Shown here in pieces: positions 1-5,600 of a stretch of DNA of 5,600 bases; the stretch's first letter is position 1; each line of letters opens with the position of its first letter. Source of the stretch: Deltaproteobacteria bacterium (GTDB lineage Bacteria; Desulfobacterota; Syntrophia; Syntrophales; Fen-1087). The stretch covers positions 1-5,600 of the forward strand of contig JAPLJM010000193.1 of the NCBI GenBank assembly GCA_026388595.1. The letters are read 5' to 3'. The notes below the pieces were generated by a model. The model did no database searches. It worked only from the letters and a program-made list of their open reading frames with translations, and was not told where the DNA came from. Both the position numbers and the translations under genes were made by a program.

Positions 1-41
1 TAAAATAACAGGTCTTTTGAACAGTTAGACCAAACACGAAA

Positions 42-647
42 ATGATAGAAACCCGGATTATAGTATGCTTGATTGGCTATTGCTTGATCGGCGCCACCCT
101 CTTTCCCGCAGCCGCACTGGGTGATATTTACAAGTATGTCGATCCGGAGGGCATCATCCACCTTACCAATGTTCCCACCAACCCCAATATCAGCTATGAG
201 GTGGTCTTAAGGGAGAAGCGTGTCCTTTTCAAGGTGAAATCCACGGATATAAATAAATATGATCATTTGATTTCCAGGGCATCAGAGAAGTACAATGTTG
301 AATCGGCCCTCGTAAAGGCGGTCATCAAGGCGGAGTCGAACTTCAACCACCAGGCCGTCTCTCCCAAAGGCGCAAGGGGGCTGATGCAGCTCATGCCGGC
401 CACAGCGAGCTCCCTGCAAGTCCGTGACAGTTTCCATCCTGAGAATAATATCGAGGGGGGCGTTCGGTATCTCCGCTACCTTCTAAACCTCTTCAAAGGA
501 GATATTTCCCTGGCCCTAGCAGCCTACAATGCCGGGGAAACGGCGGTGACCCGGAACCATTACAGCATTCCTCCCTATCGTGAAACGCAGACCTATGTCC
601 AGCGGGTTTTGTATTATCTCAGCCAGTATCGCAATAATGAGAAATAG
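42..647 (+). CDS. Secreted lytic transglycosylase (SLT/GH23-type) with DUF4124-like N-terminus
   Basis: Predicted periplasmic or outer-membrane-facing murein lytic transglycosylase of 201 aa; the family cleaves the MurNAc-GlcNAc bond of peptidoglycan and leaves 1,6-anhydro ends. Seen: a hydrophobic signal peptide at about residues 6-26 ending in AAALG, which lacks a clear lipobox cysteine. A short DUF4124-like stretch follows (IYKYVDPEGIIHLTNVP, 29-45). The SLT domain spans about 72-195, with the likely catalytic Glu98 in KAESN, then GLMQLMP (113-119), AYNAGETAV (161-169) and YVQRVLYY. All expected SLT motifs are present, so the enzyme should be active. The ATG at 42 is the only good start: an in-frame TGA lies at 18-20 and no ATG, GTG or TTG lies between. 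No convincing Shine-Dalgarno precedes it. Small proteins of this architecture are common in deltaproteobacteria. The exact cellular role (cell growth, recycling or secretion-system assembly) cannot be told from sequence. The gene converges on the minus-strand operon and is not part of it. Confidence 0.93.
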   Translation: MIETRIIVCLIGYCLIGATLFPAAALGDIYKYVDPEGIIHLTNVPTNPNISYEVVLREKRVLFKVKSTDINKYDHLISRASEKYNVESALVKAVIKAESNFNHQAVSPKGARGLMQLMPATASSLQVRDSFHPENNIEGGVRYLRYLLNLFKGDISLALAAYNAGETAVTRNHYSIPPYRETQTYVQRVLYYLSQYRNNEK

Positions 648-671
648 AACGTCCGGAAGCTTTCCTGCATA

Positions 672-1235
672 TCAAGGCGGCAGATAAAAATGCCGTCCCC
701 ATTGGTCCAGTTTTTTCTCTTTAATCCCGGGTATCTTTTTAAGGTCAGCCACCTTTTTAAATGGACCCGACGCTTCCCGAAACTGCACAATTTTCGCCGC
801 CGTACTTTCTCCAATGCCTGGAATGAGCATCAGGTCATCCAATGTCGCCCGGTTAAGATCCATGGACAGATCGAGGGCCAGGCGCAGCGCTGCACCCATT
901 TGACCGAGCGTCAGGCGATGGTCCGCATCCAGTGTCACCGTCTGCCCTGCAGTCATGGGAAGCGCCAGCAGATTACTGTCGAATTGTTCCTGGCGTTCGA
1001 TGCCGGCAAGATTCAAAAGATGGAACAGCTGTGCATTGTCGGGGAGATAGTAAATACCTCCCTGGCTTAAATCCCCTGACAGCTTCACAACGACAGGTCC
1101 GCCGCGGGGGTCGCCATGGGCAATGCTGACACTTTGATGAACAATGCGGGTCGAAAAAAAGGAAAACAGGGTGATGGCGGCCACGATCAGCATAACAGCA
1201 AGCAAGCCGTCAACCTGTCTACCGGTGATATGCAT
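672..1235 (-). CDS. Membrane-anchored ComEA-like helix-hairpin-helix protein
   Basis: A 187-aa protein with one N-terminal membrane segment (about 10-28, rich in L, V, I, A and F), then a linker and a C-terminal tandem helix-hairpin-helix domain. The HhH part starts at DLNRATLDDL (126-135), with hairpins PGIG (139-142) and PGI (169-171); this is the standard ComEA/HhH1 layout, which binds DNA backbone without sequence preference. The middle region (about 46-105: VVVKLSGDLSQGG, then IYYLPDNAQLFHLLNLAG) resembles a degenerate SLBB-like fold of the kind found in ComEA; I hold this weakly. The HhH part would lie on the periplasmic side if the anchor is N-in, which fits DNA uptake, but no other competence gene is in view. 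It is the last gene of the minus-strand operon, 7 bases after lysC. Its Shine-Dalgarno is poor: only AGAG at a long distance, so translation may depend on coupling to lysC. The family is clear; a real role in transformation is unproven. Confidence 0.85.
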   Translation of the reverse strand: MHITGRQVDGLLAVMLIVAAITLFSFFSTRIVHQSVSIAHGDPRGGPVVVKLSGDLSQGGIYYLPDNAQLFHLLNLAGIERQEQFDSNLLALPMTAGQTVTLDADHRLTLGQMGAALRLALDLSMDLNRATLDDLMLIPGIGESTAAKIVQFREASGPFKKVADLKKIPGIKEKKLDQWGRHFYLPP

Positions 1236-1242
1236 GGGCGAT

Positions 1243-1725
1243 TTAAGCTCTTTTTTCTAATTCGAAGGCATCATGCAGGACCATAACGGCCAATTCCGTA
1301 TACTTTGCCTGAACGACGCAGGAGATCTTGATATCAGAGGTGCTGATCATCAGAATATTGATCCCCTCACGGGCCAGGGTCGCAAACATTTTTGCCGCCA
1401 CACCGGAATGGCTCACCATTCCAACACCAACAATGGAAATCTTGGCAACATGCTGATCCACTTCTACCTTTTGGGCGCCAATATCTTTGCCTGCCTCTTC
1501 AACCAACCTTGTGGCCTCCTTCAAGTCTTTCCGGGATGCCGTAAAGGTCAAATCGGTAAACCCGTCTATACTGGCATTCTGAATGATCATATCCACAACA
1601 ATATTGTGTTCCGCCAGCGGTGTGAACAAACGAGCGGCAATGCCCGGCCGGTCCGGAACATGGACCACCGTGATTTTCGCCTGATCCCGGTCATAGGTCA
1701 CACCGGATACCACTTCCTTTTCCAT
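1243..1725 (-). other. Possible internally initiated LysC beta subunit (ACT domains only)
   Basis: In-frame ATG at codon 247 of lysC, just between the kinase and the ACT domains, preceded by AAGGGGG and an 8-base spacer. Initiation here would give a 160-aa protein made of both ACT domains. Known of the family: aspartokinases of Bacillus subtilis (AK II) and Corynebacterium glutamicum are alpha2-beta2 enzymes whose beta subunit is made from an internal in-frame start at about codon 245-250. Inferred: the same may happen here. The Lys-Gly-Asp codons that build the purine run could also give it by chance, and many proteobacterial enzymes of this class have not been tested. Confidence 0.5.
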
Positions 1726-2463
1726 ATCCTTATCCCCCTTCGTTACCAGGGTCCCACCCTCATCCGTAAAGGATGAACGGACGTAGAGGGGAACCTGATA
1801 TTTCTTTGCCATCTCCACAGAACGGGGCTGAAGCACTTTCGCCCCCAATCTGGCCATTTCCAGCATTTCATCATAGGTAATTTTACTCAGCCTCCGGGCC
1901 TTGCTGCAGATATTCGGGTCCGTCGTGTAAACCCCGTCCACATCAGTAAAGATATCGCATACATCTGCATGCAGTGCCGCTGCCAGAGCGACGGCGCTGG
2001 TATCCGAACCGCCCCGTCCCAGGGTGGTCACATTATTGTCCGGATCAACACCCTGAAACCCCGCAACGATCACAATCGTCCCTTTTTTCAGTTCATGCTT
2101 TATGGCCTTCGTATCGATATTCACGATCCTCGCTTTTTTATAAGCCCTATCGGTCAGGATCTTGACCTGAAATCCCAGAAACGACCGGGCGGGATGCCCC
2201 ATCTTATTGAGCACCATGGCCAGTAGCGACACCGTTACCTGTTCCCCCGTGGAGATAAGGGCGTCGTATTCCCGTTCATCCGGATGATCGGCCGCTGAAT
2301 GCGCCAGATTGATTAACCGGTCCGTCTCACCCGCCATGGCTGATAAAACGACAACGACCTGGTTGCCTGCCTCTTTTGTTCTTATCACTTTCGCGGCGAC
2401 ATTCTCGATCTTGGCCATGTTGGCAACAGAGGTGCCGCCATATTTTTGTACGACCAGAGCCAT
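1243..2463 (-). CDS. lysC: Aspartate kinase (aspartokinase), ACT-regulated
   Basis: Cytoplasmic aspartokinase that phosphorylates L-aspartate with ATP to 4-phospho-aspartate, the entry to lysine/diaminopimelate, threonine, methionine and isoleucine synthesis. At 406 aa it has the normal length of the monofunctional, Bacillus/Corynebacterium-like class. The kinase domain (about 1-235) shows KYGGTSV (7-13), STGEQVTVSLLA (71-82), GFQGV (135-139), TLGRGGSDTSAVALAAAL (147-164) and FTDVDGVYTTDP (172-183). Two ACT domains follow at about 263-330 (VPDRPGIAARLF) and 341-402 (VGVGMVSHSGVAAKMF, then MISTSDIKISCVV). In this class the ACT pair binds lysine and/or threonine for feedback inhibition; which effector acts here cannot be read. 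The ATG at 2463 has a strong GGAGGT 7 bases upstream, inside the last codons of tsaE, with one base between the genes, so coupling is likely. An internal ATG at codon 247 may give a separate regulatory subunit (own entry). No truncation or frameshift is seen. Confidence 0.97.
   Translation of the reverse strand: MALVVQKYGGTSVANMAKIENVAAKVIRTKEAGNQVVVVLSAMAGETDRLINLAHSAADHPDEREYDALISTGEQVTVSLLAMVLNKMGHPARSFLGFQVKILTDRAYKKARIVNIDTKAIKHELKKGTIVIVAGFQGVDPDNNVTTLGRGGSDTSAVALAAALHADVCDIFTDVDGVYTTDPNICSKARRLSKITYDEMLEMARLGAKVLQPRSVEMAKKYQVPLYVRSSFTDEGGTLVTKGDKDMEKEVVSGVTYDRDQAKITVVHVPDRPGIAARLFTPLAEHNIVVDMIIQNASIDGFTDLTFTASRKDLKEATRLVEEAGKDIGAQKVEVDQHVAKISIVGVGMVSHSGVAAKMFATLAREGINILMISTSDIKISCVVQAKYTELAVMVLHDAFELEKRA
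1723..1740 (-). promoter_or_regulatory. Internal ribosome binding site and start codon within lysC
   Basis: Read on the minus strand this is AAGGGGG, eight bases, then ATG. The anti-Shine-Dalgarno match and spacing compare well with those of the annotated gene starts nearby. It sits at the boundary between the kinase and ACT domains and is the candidate start of a beta subunit. Confidence 0.5.
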
Positions 2464-2464
2464 T

Positions 2465-2977
2465 TTAAAAACCTCCGTTTTTTAATGCACTTGTGATTCC
2501 TATAACTTGCGATTCCTCACCAGAGATCTCGATCCGCCTTAGGGTGTGATCGAGGTAAGTTAACGTTATAAATAAAGAATTATCCGGAAGAACATCCTGT
2601 ATCTTCTCCGCCCATTCGATGACGGTGACATTCTTTCCGAAAAAATATTCTTCATAGCCGAGATCCAGCAAATCAGGAGAACCGGAAAGCCGGTATACGT
2701 CCAGATGGACAAGGTTCAGCCGACCGGGATATTCGTTGATCAGGGTAAAGGTCGGACTGGTGATCGCATAACCCTCCGGAACGCCCACGCCGCGGGCTAT
2801 CCCCTGGGTCAGGCTGGTCTTTCCTGCCCCCAACTCACCGATAAGGGCAACGATCGCCCCCTCCGTCAGTGTTTCCCCAAGAATCCTGCCTATGCGAAAC
2901 GTCTCTTCCGGATCGCTGGAAATCAATGTCAAATGGATGCCCGTATCAACCATCGTCAGATCAGGATCTATTTTCAT
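2465..2977 (-). CDS. tsaE: tRNA t6A biosynthesis ATPase TsaE
   Basis: Cytoplasmic P-loop ATPase of the TsaB-TsaD-TsaE complex that attaches threonylcarbamoyl to A37 of ANN-decoding tRNAs; TsaE is the ATP-hydrolysing partner that lets the complex turn over. At 170 aa it has typical family length. Seen: Walker A GELGAGKT (47-54) followed by SLTQG, SPTF (74-77) in the switch-like region, HLDVYR (91-96), and IEWAEK (120-125), matching the family's conserved IEW-[PA]-E-K. The ATG at 2977 has AAGGTG 7 bases upstream. The alternative ATG at codon 9 (2953) has no such site and would trim a non-conserved tail. The gap to acpS is 18 bases and to lysC one base. In many bacteria tsaE follows nnr (NAD(P)HX epimerase/dehydratase) or is near acpS; here nnr is absent from the joint. 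The C-terminal 20 or so residues are variable and unremarkable. Confidence 0.96.
   Translation of the reverse strand: MKIDPDLTMVDTGIHLTLISSDPEETFRIGRILGETLTEGAIVALIGELGAGKTSLTQGIARGVGVPEGYAITSPTFTLINEYPGRLNLVHLDVYRLSGSPDLLDLGYEEYFFGKNVTVIEWAEKIQDVLPDNSLFITLTYLDHTLRRIEISGEESQVIGITSALKNGGF
2471..2476 (-). promoter_or_regulatory. Shine-Dalgarno of lysC, inside the end of tsaE
   Basis: GGAGGT on the minus strand, 7 bases before the lysC ATG (2463-2461). It lies within the Asn-Gly-Gly-Phe codons that end tsaE, whose TAA stop is separated from the lysC start by one base. This fixes the lysC start and implies that ribosomes finishing tsaE pass directly to lysC. Confidence 0.85.
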
Positions 2978-2995
2978 TCCCTTGCACCTTTTTCA

Positions 2996-3385
2996 TCATC
3001 GATCCCGCTGTGACTCAAGGATGACCACCGCAACGGCAGCGTCCGATGTATGCGTCAGGCTGAGGTGAACTTTTTGGATGCCCCGTTCACTGAGCAGGCG
3101 TTGCGCTTCATCATGGAGGATCAAATCCGGTTTACCCTGCTGATCATTCATCACCTCAATATCTTTTAAGTTAACCCCCATGCCGAGACCGATTCCCAGA
3201 GATTTGAGAAAGGATTCCTTGGCTGCAAAACGGGCAGCGTAATGGATCGCGGGGACAGCTCTTTTCTGGCAATAGTCAATTTCGTGTTGAGAAAAAAAAC
3301 GCCCTGTAAAACGACCGCCCCACTTCGCAATTATTTTCTTCAGCCGTCCCACATCCACCAAGTCAATACCGGTTCCGGCAATCAT
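2996..3385 (-). CDS. acpS: Holo-[acyl-carrier-protein] synthase
   Basis: Transfers 4'-phosphopantetheine from CoA to the serine of apo-acyl carrier protein, making it active for fatty-acid and lipid synthesis; cytoplasmic, usually a trimer. Start chosen at the ATG at 3385, giving 129 aa beginning MIAGTGIDLVDVGR, exactly where AcpS proteins normally begin. It has AGGGA 5 bases upstream. A longer reading from a TTG at 3412 would add nine residues with no family match, overlap folP and lacks a good ribosome site. Metal-binding residues are visible: Asp8 in GIDLVDVGR and Glu57 in FAAKESFLKSLG. The C-terminal HLSLTHTSDAAVAVVI (107-122) is the usual HxSxSHT-type strand, with Thr in place of the common Ser. 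One base separates the folP stop from this start (TGA-T-ATG), so coupling to folP is expected. It ends in a tandem TGA TGA. Confidence 0.96.
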   Translation of the reverse strand: MIAGTGIDLVDVGRLKKIIAKWGGRFTGRFFSQHEIDYCQKRAVPAIHYAARFAAKESFLKSLGIGLGMGVNLKDIEVMNDQQGKPDLILHDEAQRLLSERGIQKVHLSLTHTSDAAVAVVILESQRDR

Positions 3386-3386
3386 A

Positions 3387-4610
3387 TCAATCCCTGATAA
3401 CAGCATCGGCAACGGCCACAGCCCGTTTGGCGGCCCCTACATCATGAACCCTGACCAGGTGGCTGCCGTTCATGATGGCCGCCGTCACAGCAGCAACCGT
3501 CCCTTCCAGACGATCCTGCGGTCCTTGATCGTCACTTTGCCCGACAAAGGACTTTCGCGACGGTCCGGTCAGGATCGGCCTGCCCAAGGCCTTAAACTCG
3601 GCGAGATGCCGAAGCAATTTCAGATTATCGCTTCTCGACTTACCGAACCCGAGACCCGGATCGATGATGATCCGATCAGGCATGATCCCCACAGATTGTG
3701 CAGCATTCAGGCGTTCGTGAAAGAAATCAATAATCTCTGCCATCAGCGATGGGTAGTGAAGATCGCCCTGCTGCATCGTCTGCGGCACACCCCGCATATG
3801 CATGAAAACAACGGCCGCTCCGGATGATGCCATCACTGCAGACATTCCCGCATCAAAACGCATGGAGCTGATATCGTTGATGATTTCCGCGCCGGCGTCC
3901 AATGATTCTCGGGCAACCACAGATTTGGTAGTATCGATGGAAAGGGGAATGTGGACTTTTCCGGACAGCGCCTTAATGACAGGAATCACTCTGCGAAGCT
4001 CTTCCTCCGTGGAAACCGTTTCAGCGCCAGGCCGCGAGGACTCCCCGCCGATATCCAGGATGTCCGCCCCTGCTTCCGCCAGATGGACGCCTGCTGCAAC
4101 GGCAGCTTCCGGACAACCATAACGCCCACCGTCGGAAAAGGAATCCGGTGTCACGTTGAGGATCGCCATGATCCGGGTGCGATCACCCAGAACCATCTCC
4201 CGGCGGCTGGTCTTCAGCATCCACTGGTCTGTCCATATGTTTTCGAGCAATATCCTCAGGTTTGCTGCCAGATGATTCAGGCCGAAGGGCTGGGAGGATA
4301 CTTTTTCGACAAAATGGCCGAGCTGTTTACGCGTCCCCATGAGCAGCACATCCGTGGCCTCGATGCTGCAGGCGACAGATCCCCGGGCCACAGCGGCGTC
4401 ACCACCAAGGGAGAGCATTTCCTGTTTGATTATATTGGCCACCTTACAGGAAAGACGCCGGATAAGGATGTTCAGATGCACCATCTTCGGGAGCATGGCC
4501 TCAATCCCGTAAGGAGCCACGTCAATATCCTTCAGGATCTGGACAGCTTGCCGCTCATTGGCCCAGACAAGACGTCTGAGCTGTGCGCTCCCTGCTTGAT
4601 TCACATTCAT
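3387..4610 (-). CDS. folP: Dihydropteroate synthase with long N-terminal extension
   Basis: Condenses 6-hydroxymethyl-dihydropterin diphosphate with p-aminobenzoate to dihydropteroate in folate synthesis; it is the sulfonamide target. The catalytic TIM-barrel domain occupies about 139-407 and is complete: NVTPDSFSDGG (152-162), DIGGESSRPG (186-195), SIDTTK (224-229), NDIS (245-248), MHMRGVP (270-276), IDPGLGFGK (316-324), GPSRKSF (349-355) and RVHDV (387-391). Typical FolP is about 270-290 aa, so the first 130 residues are extra. They are not random: YGIEAMLPKMVHL (34-46), KQEMLSLGGDAAVARG (62-77) and TDVLLMGT (86-93) look like a conserved domain. I recall similar long FolPs in deltaproteobacteria and clostridia; its function is unknown to me. 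The ATG at 4610 has AAAGGT 10 bases upstream. A GTG two codons later fits TAAGGAA better, so the start could shift by two residues. The gap from ftsH is 33 bases with no terminator. Confidence 0.96.
   Translation of the reverse strand: MNVNQAGSAQLRRLVWANERQAVQILKDIDVAPYGIEAMLPKMVHLNILIRRLSCKVANIIKQEMLSLGGDAAVARGSVACSIEATDVLLMGTRKQLGHFVEKVSSQPFGLNHLAANLRILLENIWTDQWMLKTSRREMVLGDRTRIMAILNVTPDSFSDGGRYGCPEAAVAAGVHLAEAGADILDIGGESSRPGAETVSTEEELRRVIPVIKALSGKVHIPLSIDTTKSVVARESLDAGAEIINDISSMRFDAGMSAVMASSGAAVVFMHMRGVPQTMQQGDLHYPSLMAEIIDFFHERLNAAQSVGIMPDRIIIDPGLGFGKSRSDNLKLLRHLAEFKALGRPILTGPSRKSFVGQSDDQGPQDRLEGTVAAVTAAIMNGSHLVRVHDVGAAKRAVAVADAVIRD
3391..3395 (-). promoter_or_regulatory. Shine-Dalgarno of acpS, inside the end of folP
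   Basis: AGGGA on the minus strand, 5 bases before the ATG at 3385-3383, within the last codons of folP. It decides the acpS start in favour of 3385 over the upstream TTG at 3412. Confidence 0.75.
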
Positions 4611-4643
4611 TTCCTTAATAACCTTTGATAAAGAGCCACGGCA

Positions 4644-5600
4644 CTATGGCTTCAAGGTCGAAACCGCCCCCGTTTGCGGGAGCGTTGGCTCCTTCTCGCC
4701 ATCTTCACGGTGAATGCCGATGATGATATCCAATTCCGATGCATTCAGCACCTCTTTGTCGAGTAGTTCCGCAGCGATCCGATTTAATGCCTCCATATGA
4801 TCGATAAGCAGTTGTTTGGCCCTTTCATAACTTTCCGATACAATTTTAGTAACCTCCTGGTCAATGCGTTTCGCGGTTTCTTCGCTGTAGTCCTTATGCG
4901 TTGCAAATTCCCGTCCCAGGAAGATATGTTCCTCCTTCTTGCCGTAAGTGAGGGGCCCCATGGTCTCACTCATCCCCCATTCACAGACCATCTTCCTTGC
5001 CAGGTTCGTCGCACGCTCAATATCGTTGCCGGCGCCGGTGGTAAAATCATTCAGGACCAGTTCCTCCGCCGCCCGTCCTCCAAGCAGAATTGCGATGCTG
5101 TTCAGCAGGTACTTCTTCGGGTAGGTGTGCTTTTCATCGATCGGAAGCTGCTGCGTCAAGCCTAATGCGCGCCCCCGAGGAATGATCGTCACCTTGTGAA
5201 TCGGATCCGTTCCCGGCAGCAAGCGGGCCACCAAAGCATGGCCGGACTCATGATAGGCCGTATTGCGCTTCTCATCATCACTGACAACCATGCTTTTTCT
5301 TTCCGCGCCCATCAGGACCTTGTCTTTGGCGAACTCAAAATCACTCATGAAGACCTTGTCCTTGCCGAAACGGGCGGCGTAAAGCACGGCTTCATTGACC
5401 AGATTTTCAATATCCGCCCCGGAAAACCCCGGCGTGCCCCGGGCAATCACTGCAAATTTCACATCATCGGCCAGCGGTGTCTTCTTCGCATGAACTTCGA
5501 AAATCTTCTCCCTGCCCCTGACATCGGGCAATGGAACCACGACCTGTCGATCAAAGCGCCCCGGCCTGAGAAGGGCCGGATCAAGAACATCGGGACGGTT
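4644..5600 (-). CDS. ftsH: ATP-dependent zinc metalloprotease FtsH, C-terminal part (5' end outside window)
   Basis: Membrane-anchored AAA+ protease, active as a hexamer, that extracts and degrades membrane and short-lived cytosolic proteins. Only the last 318 residues are here; the frame is open to the window edge, so transmembrane segments and Walker A/B lie beyond 5600. Numbering from the edge, residues 1-18 are the second region of homology (NRPDVLDPALLRPGRFDR) with arginine fingers Arg12 and Arg15. The AAA lid follows (TPGFSGADIENLVNEAVLYAAR). The protease domain has the zinc site HESGH at 117-121, PRGRALGLTQQLP, and TTGAGNDIERAT, whose Asp at 193 is the likely third zinc ligand. After that come a helical segment and a short acidic/polar tail ending in LKP. 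A shorter reading from a GTG at 5540 is an artefact of the cut edge, since the sequence before it is plainly FtsH. All visible key residues are intact. It is upstream of folP and probably co-transcribed with it. Confidence 0.98.
   Translation of the reverse strand, partial: NRPDVLDPALLRPGRFDRQVVVPLPDVRGREKIFEVHAKKTPLADDVKFAVIARGTPGFSGADIENLVNEAVLYAARFGKDKVFMSDFEFAKDKVLMGAERKSMVVSDDEKRNTAYHESGHALVARLLPGTDPIHKVTIIPRGRALGLTQQLPIDEKHTYPKKYLLNSIAILLGGRAAEELVLNDFTTGAGNDIERATNLARKMVCEWGMSETMGPLTYGKKEEHIFLGREFATHKDYSEETAKRIDQEVTKIVSESYERAKQLLIDHMEALNRIAAELLDKEVLNASELDIIIGIHREDGEKEPTLPQTGAVSTLKP

Noticed and set aside
1..6. TAAAAT as a -10 promoter element for the transglycosylase gene
   Set aside because: It sits at the window edge, so a -35 element cannot be seen, and one AT-rich hexamer alone is not evidence.
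2964..2996. Tiny ORF of 11 codons starting at the minus-strand ATG 2996-2994, across the acpS-tsaE gap
   Set aside because: It is out of frame with tsaE, has no ribosome site of its own, and is explained by the chance overlap of the tandem TGA TGA with ATG.
3383..3412. Longer AcpS reading from a TTG at 3412, overlapping folP by 26 bases
   Set aside because: The added nine residues match nothing in AcpS, there is no good ribosome site before the TTG, and the ATG at 3385 has AGGGA at 5 bases and the canonical family start MIAGTGIDLVDVGR.
4611..4643. Possible terminator between ftsH and folP
   Set aside because: The only inverted repeat is a 4-base CTTT/AAAG stem without a T-tract; too weak, and the short gap fits co-transcription.
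4784..4969. A 61-codon minus-strand frame inside ftsH
   Set aside because: It is an alternate frame of the FtsH C-terminal region with no recognisable protein features.
672..5165. Plus-strand open frames opposite the minus-strand genes (for example 690-1070, 1273-1776, 3951-4628, 4797-5165)
   Set aside because: They lie fully antisense to genes with clear families, show no domain-like motifs, and have cysteine-, histidine- and proline-rich composition typical of shadow frames.

Overview
The window looks like ordinary chromosome from a Gram-negative bacterium, most likely a deltaproteobacterium in the broad sense (Desulfobacterota, with a Syntrophus- or Geobacter-like feel). This placement is inferred from gene content and order: ftsH, a long-form folP, acpS, tsaE, lysC and a small helix-hairpin-helix protein in one direction, plus a DUF4124-type lytic transglycosylase. 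Composition is moderate in G+C and looks uniform by eye. There is no sign of mobile DNA, tRNA or rRNA genes, CRISPR or repeats.

Layout. Positions 42-647 on the plus strand hold a small secreted lytic transglycosylase. It converges, across a 24-base gap, on a block of six minus-strand genes that fills the rest of the window. In transcription order (right to left) these are: the C-terminal half of ftsH (5600-4644, its 5' end lies outside the window), folP (4610-3387), acpS (3385-2996), tsaE (2977-2465), lysC (2463-1243) and a membrane-anchored ComEA-like HhH protein (1235-672). Gaps between genes are 33, 1, 18, 1 and 7 bases. Three junctions have clear Shine-Dalgarno sequences, and those of acpS and lysC lie inside the end of the preceding gene. 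No terminator or obvious internal promoter is visible, so the block reads as one operon with translational coupling at several joints.

Function. The operon joins unrelated housekeeping tasks: membrane-protein quality control (FtsH), folate synthesis (FolP), activation of acyl carrier protein (AcpS), tRNA t6A modification (TsaE), and the first step of the aspartate family of amino acids and diaminopimelate (LysC). The last gene may be a periplasm-facing DNA-binding protein. The transglycosylase on the other strand trims peptidoglycan.

I found no undescribed system. The points most worth a second look are a well-placed internal start in lysC that could make a separate regulatory subunit, the roughly 130-residue N-terminal extension on FolP, the compact acpS-tsaE joint, and the anchored HhH protein at the operon's end.
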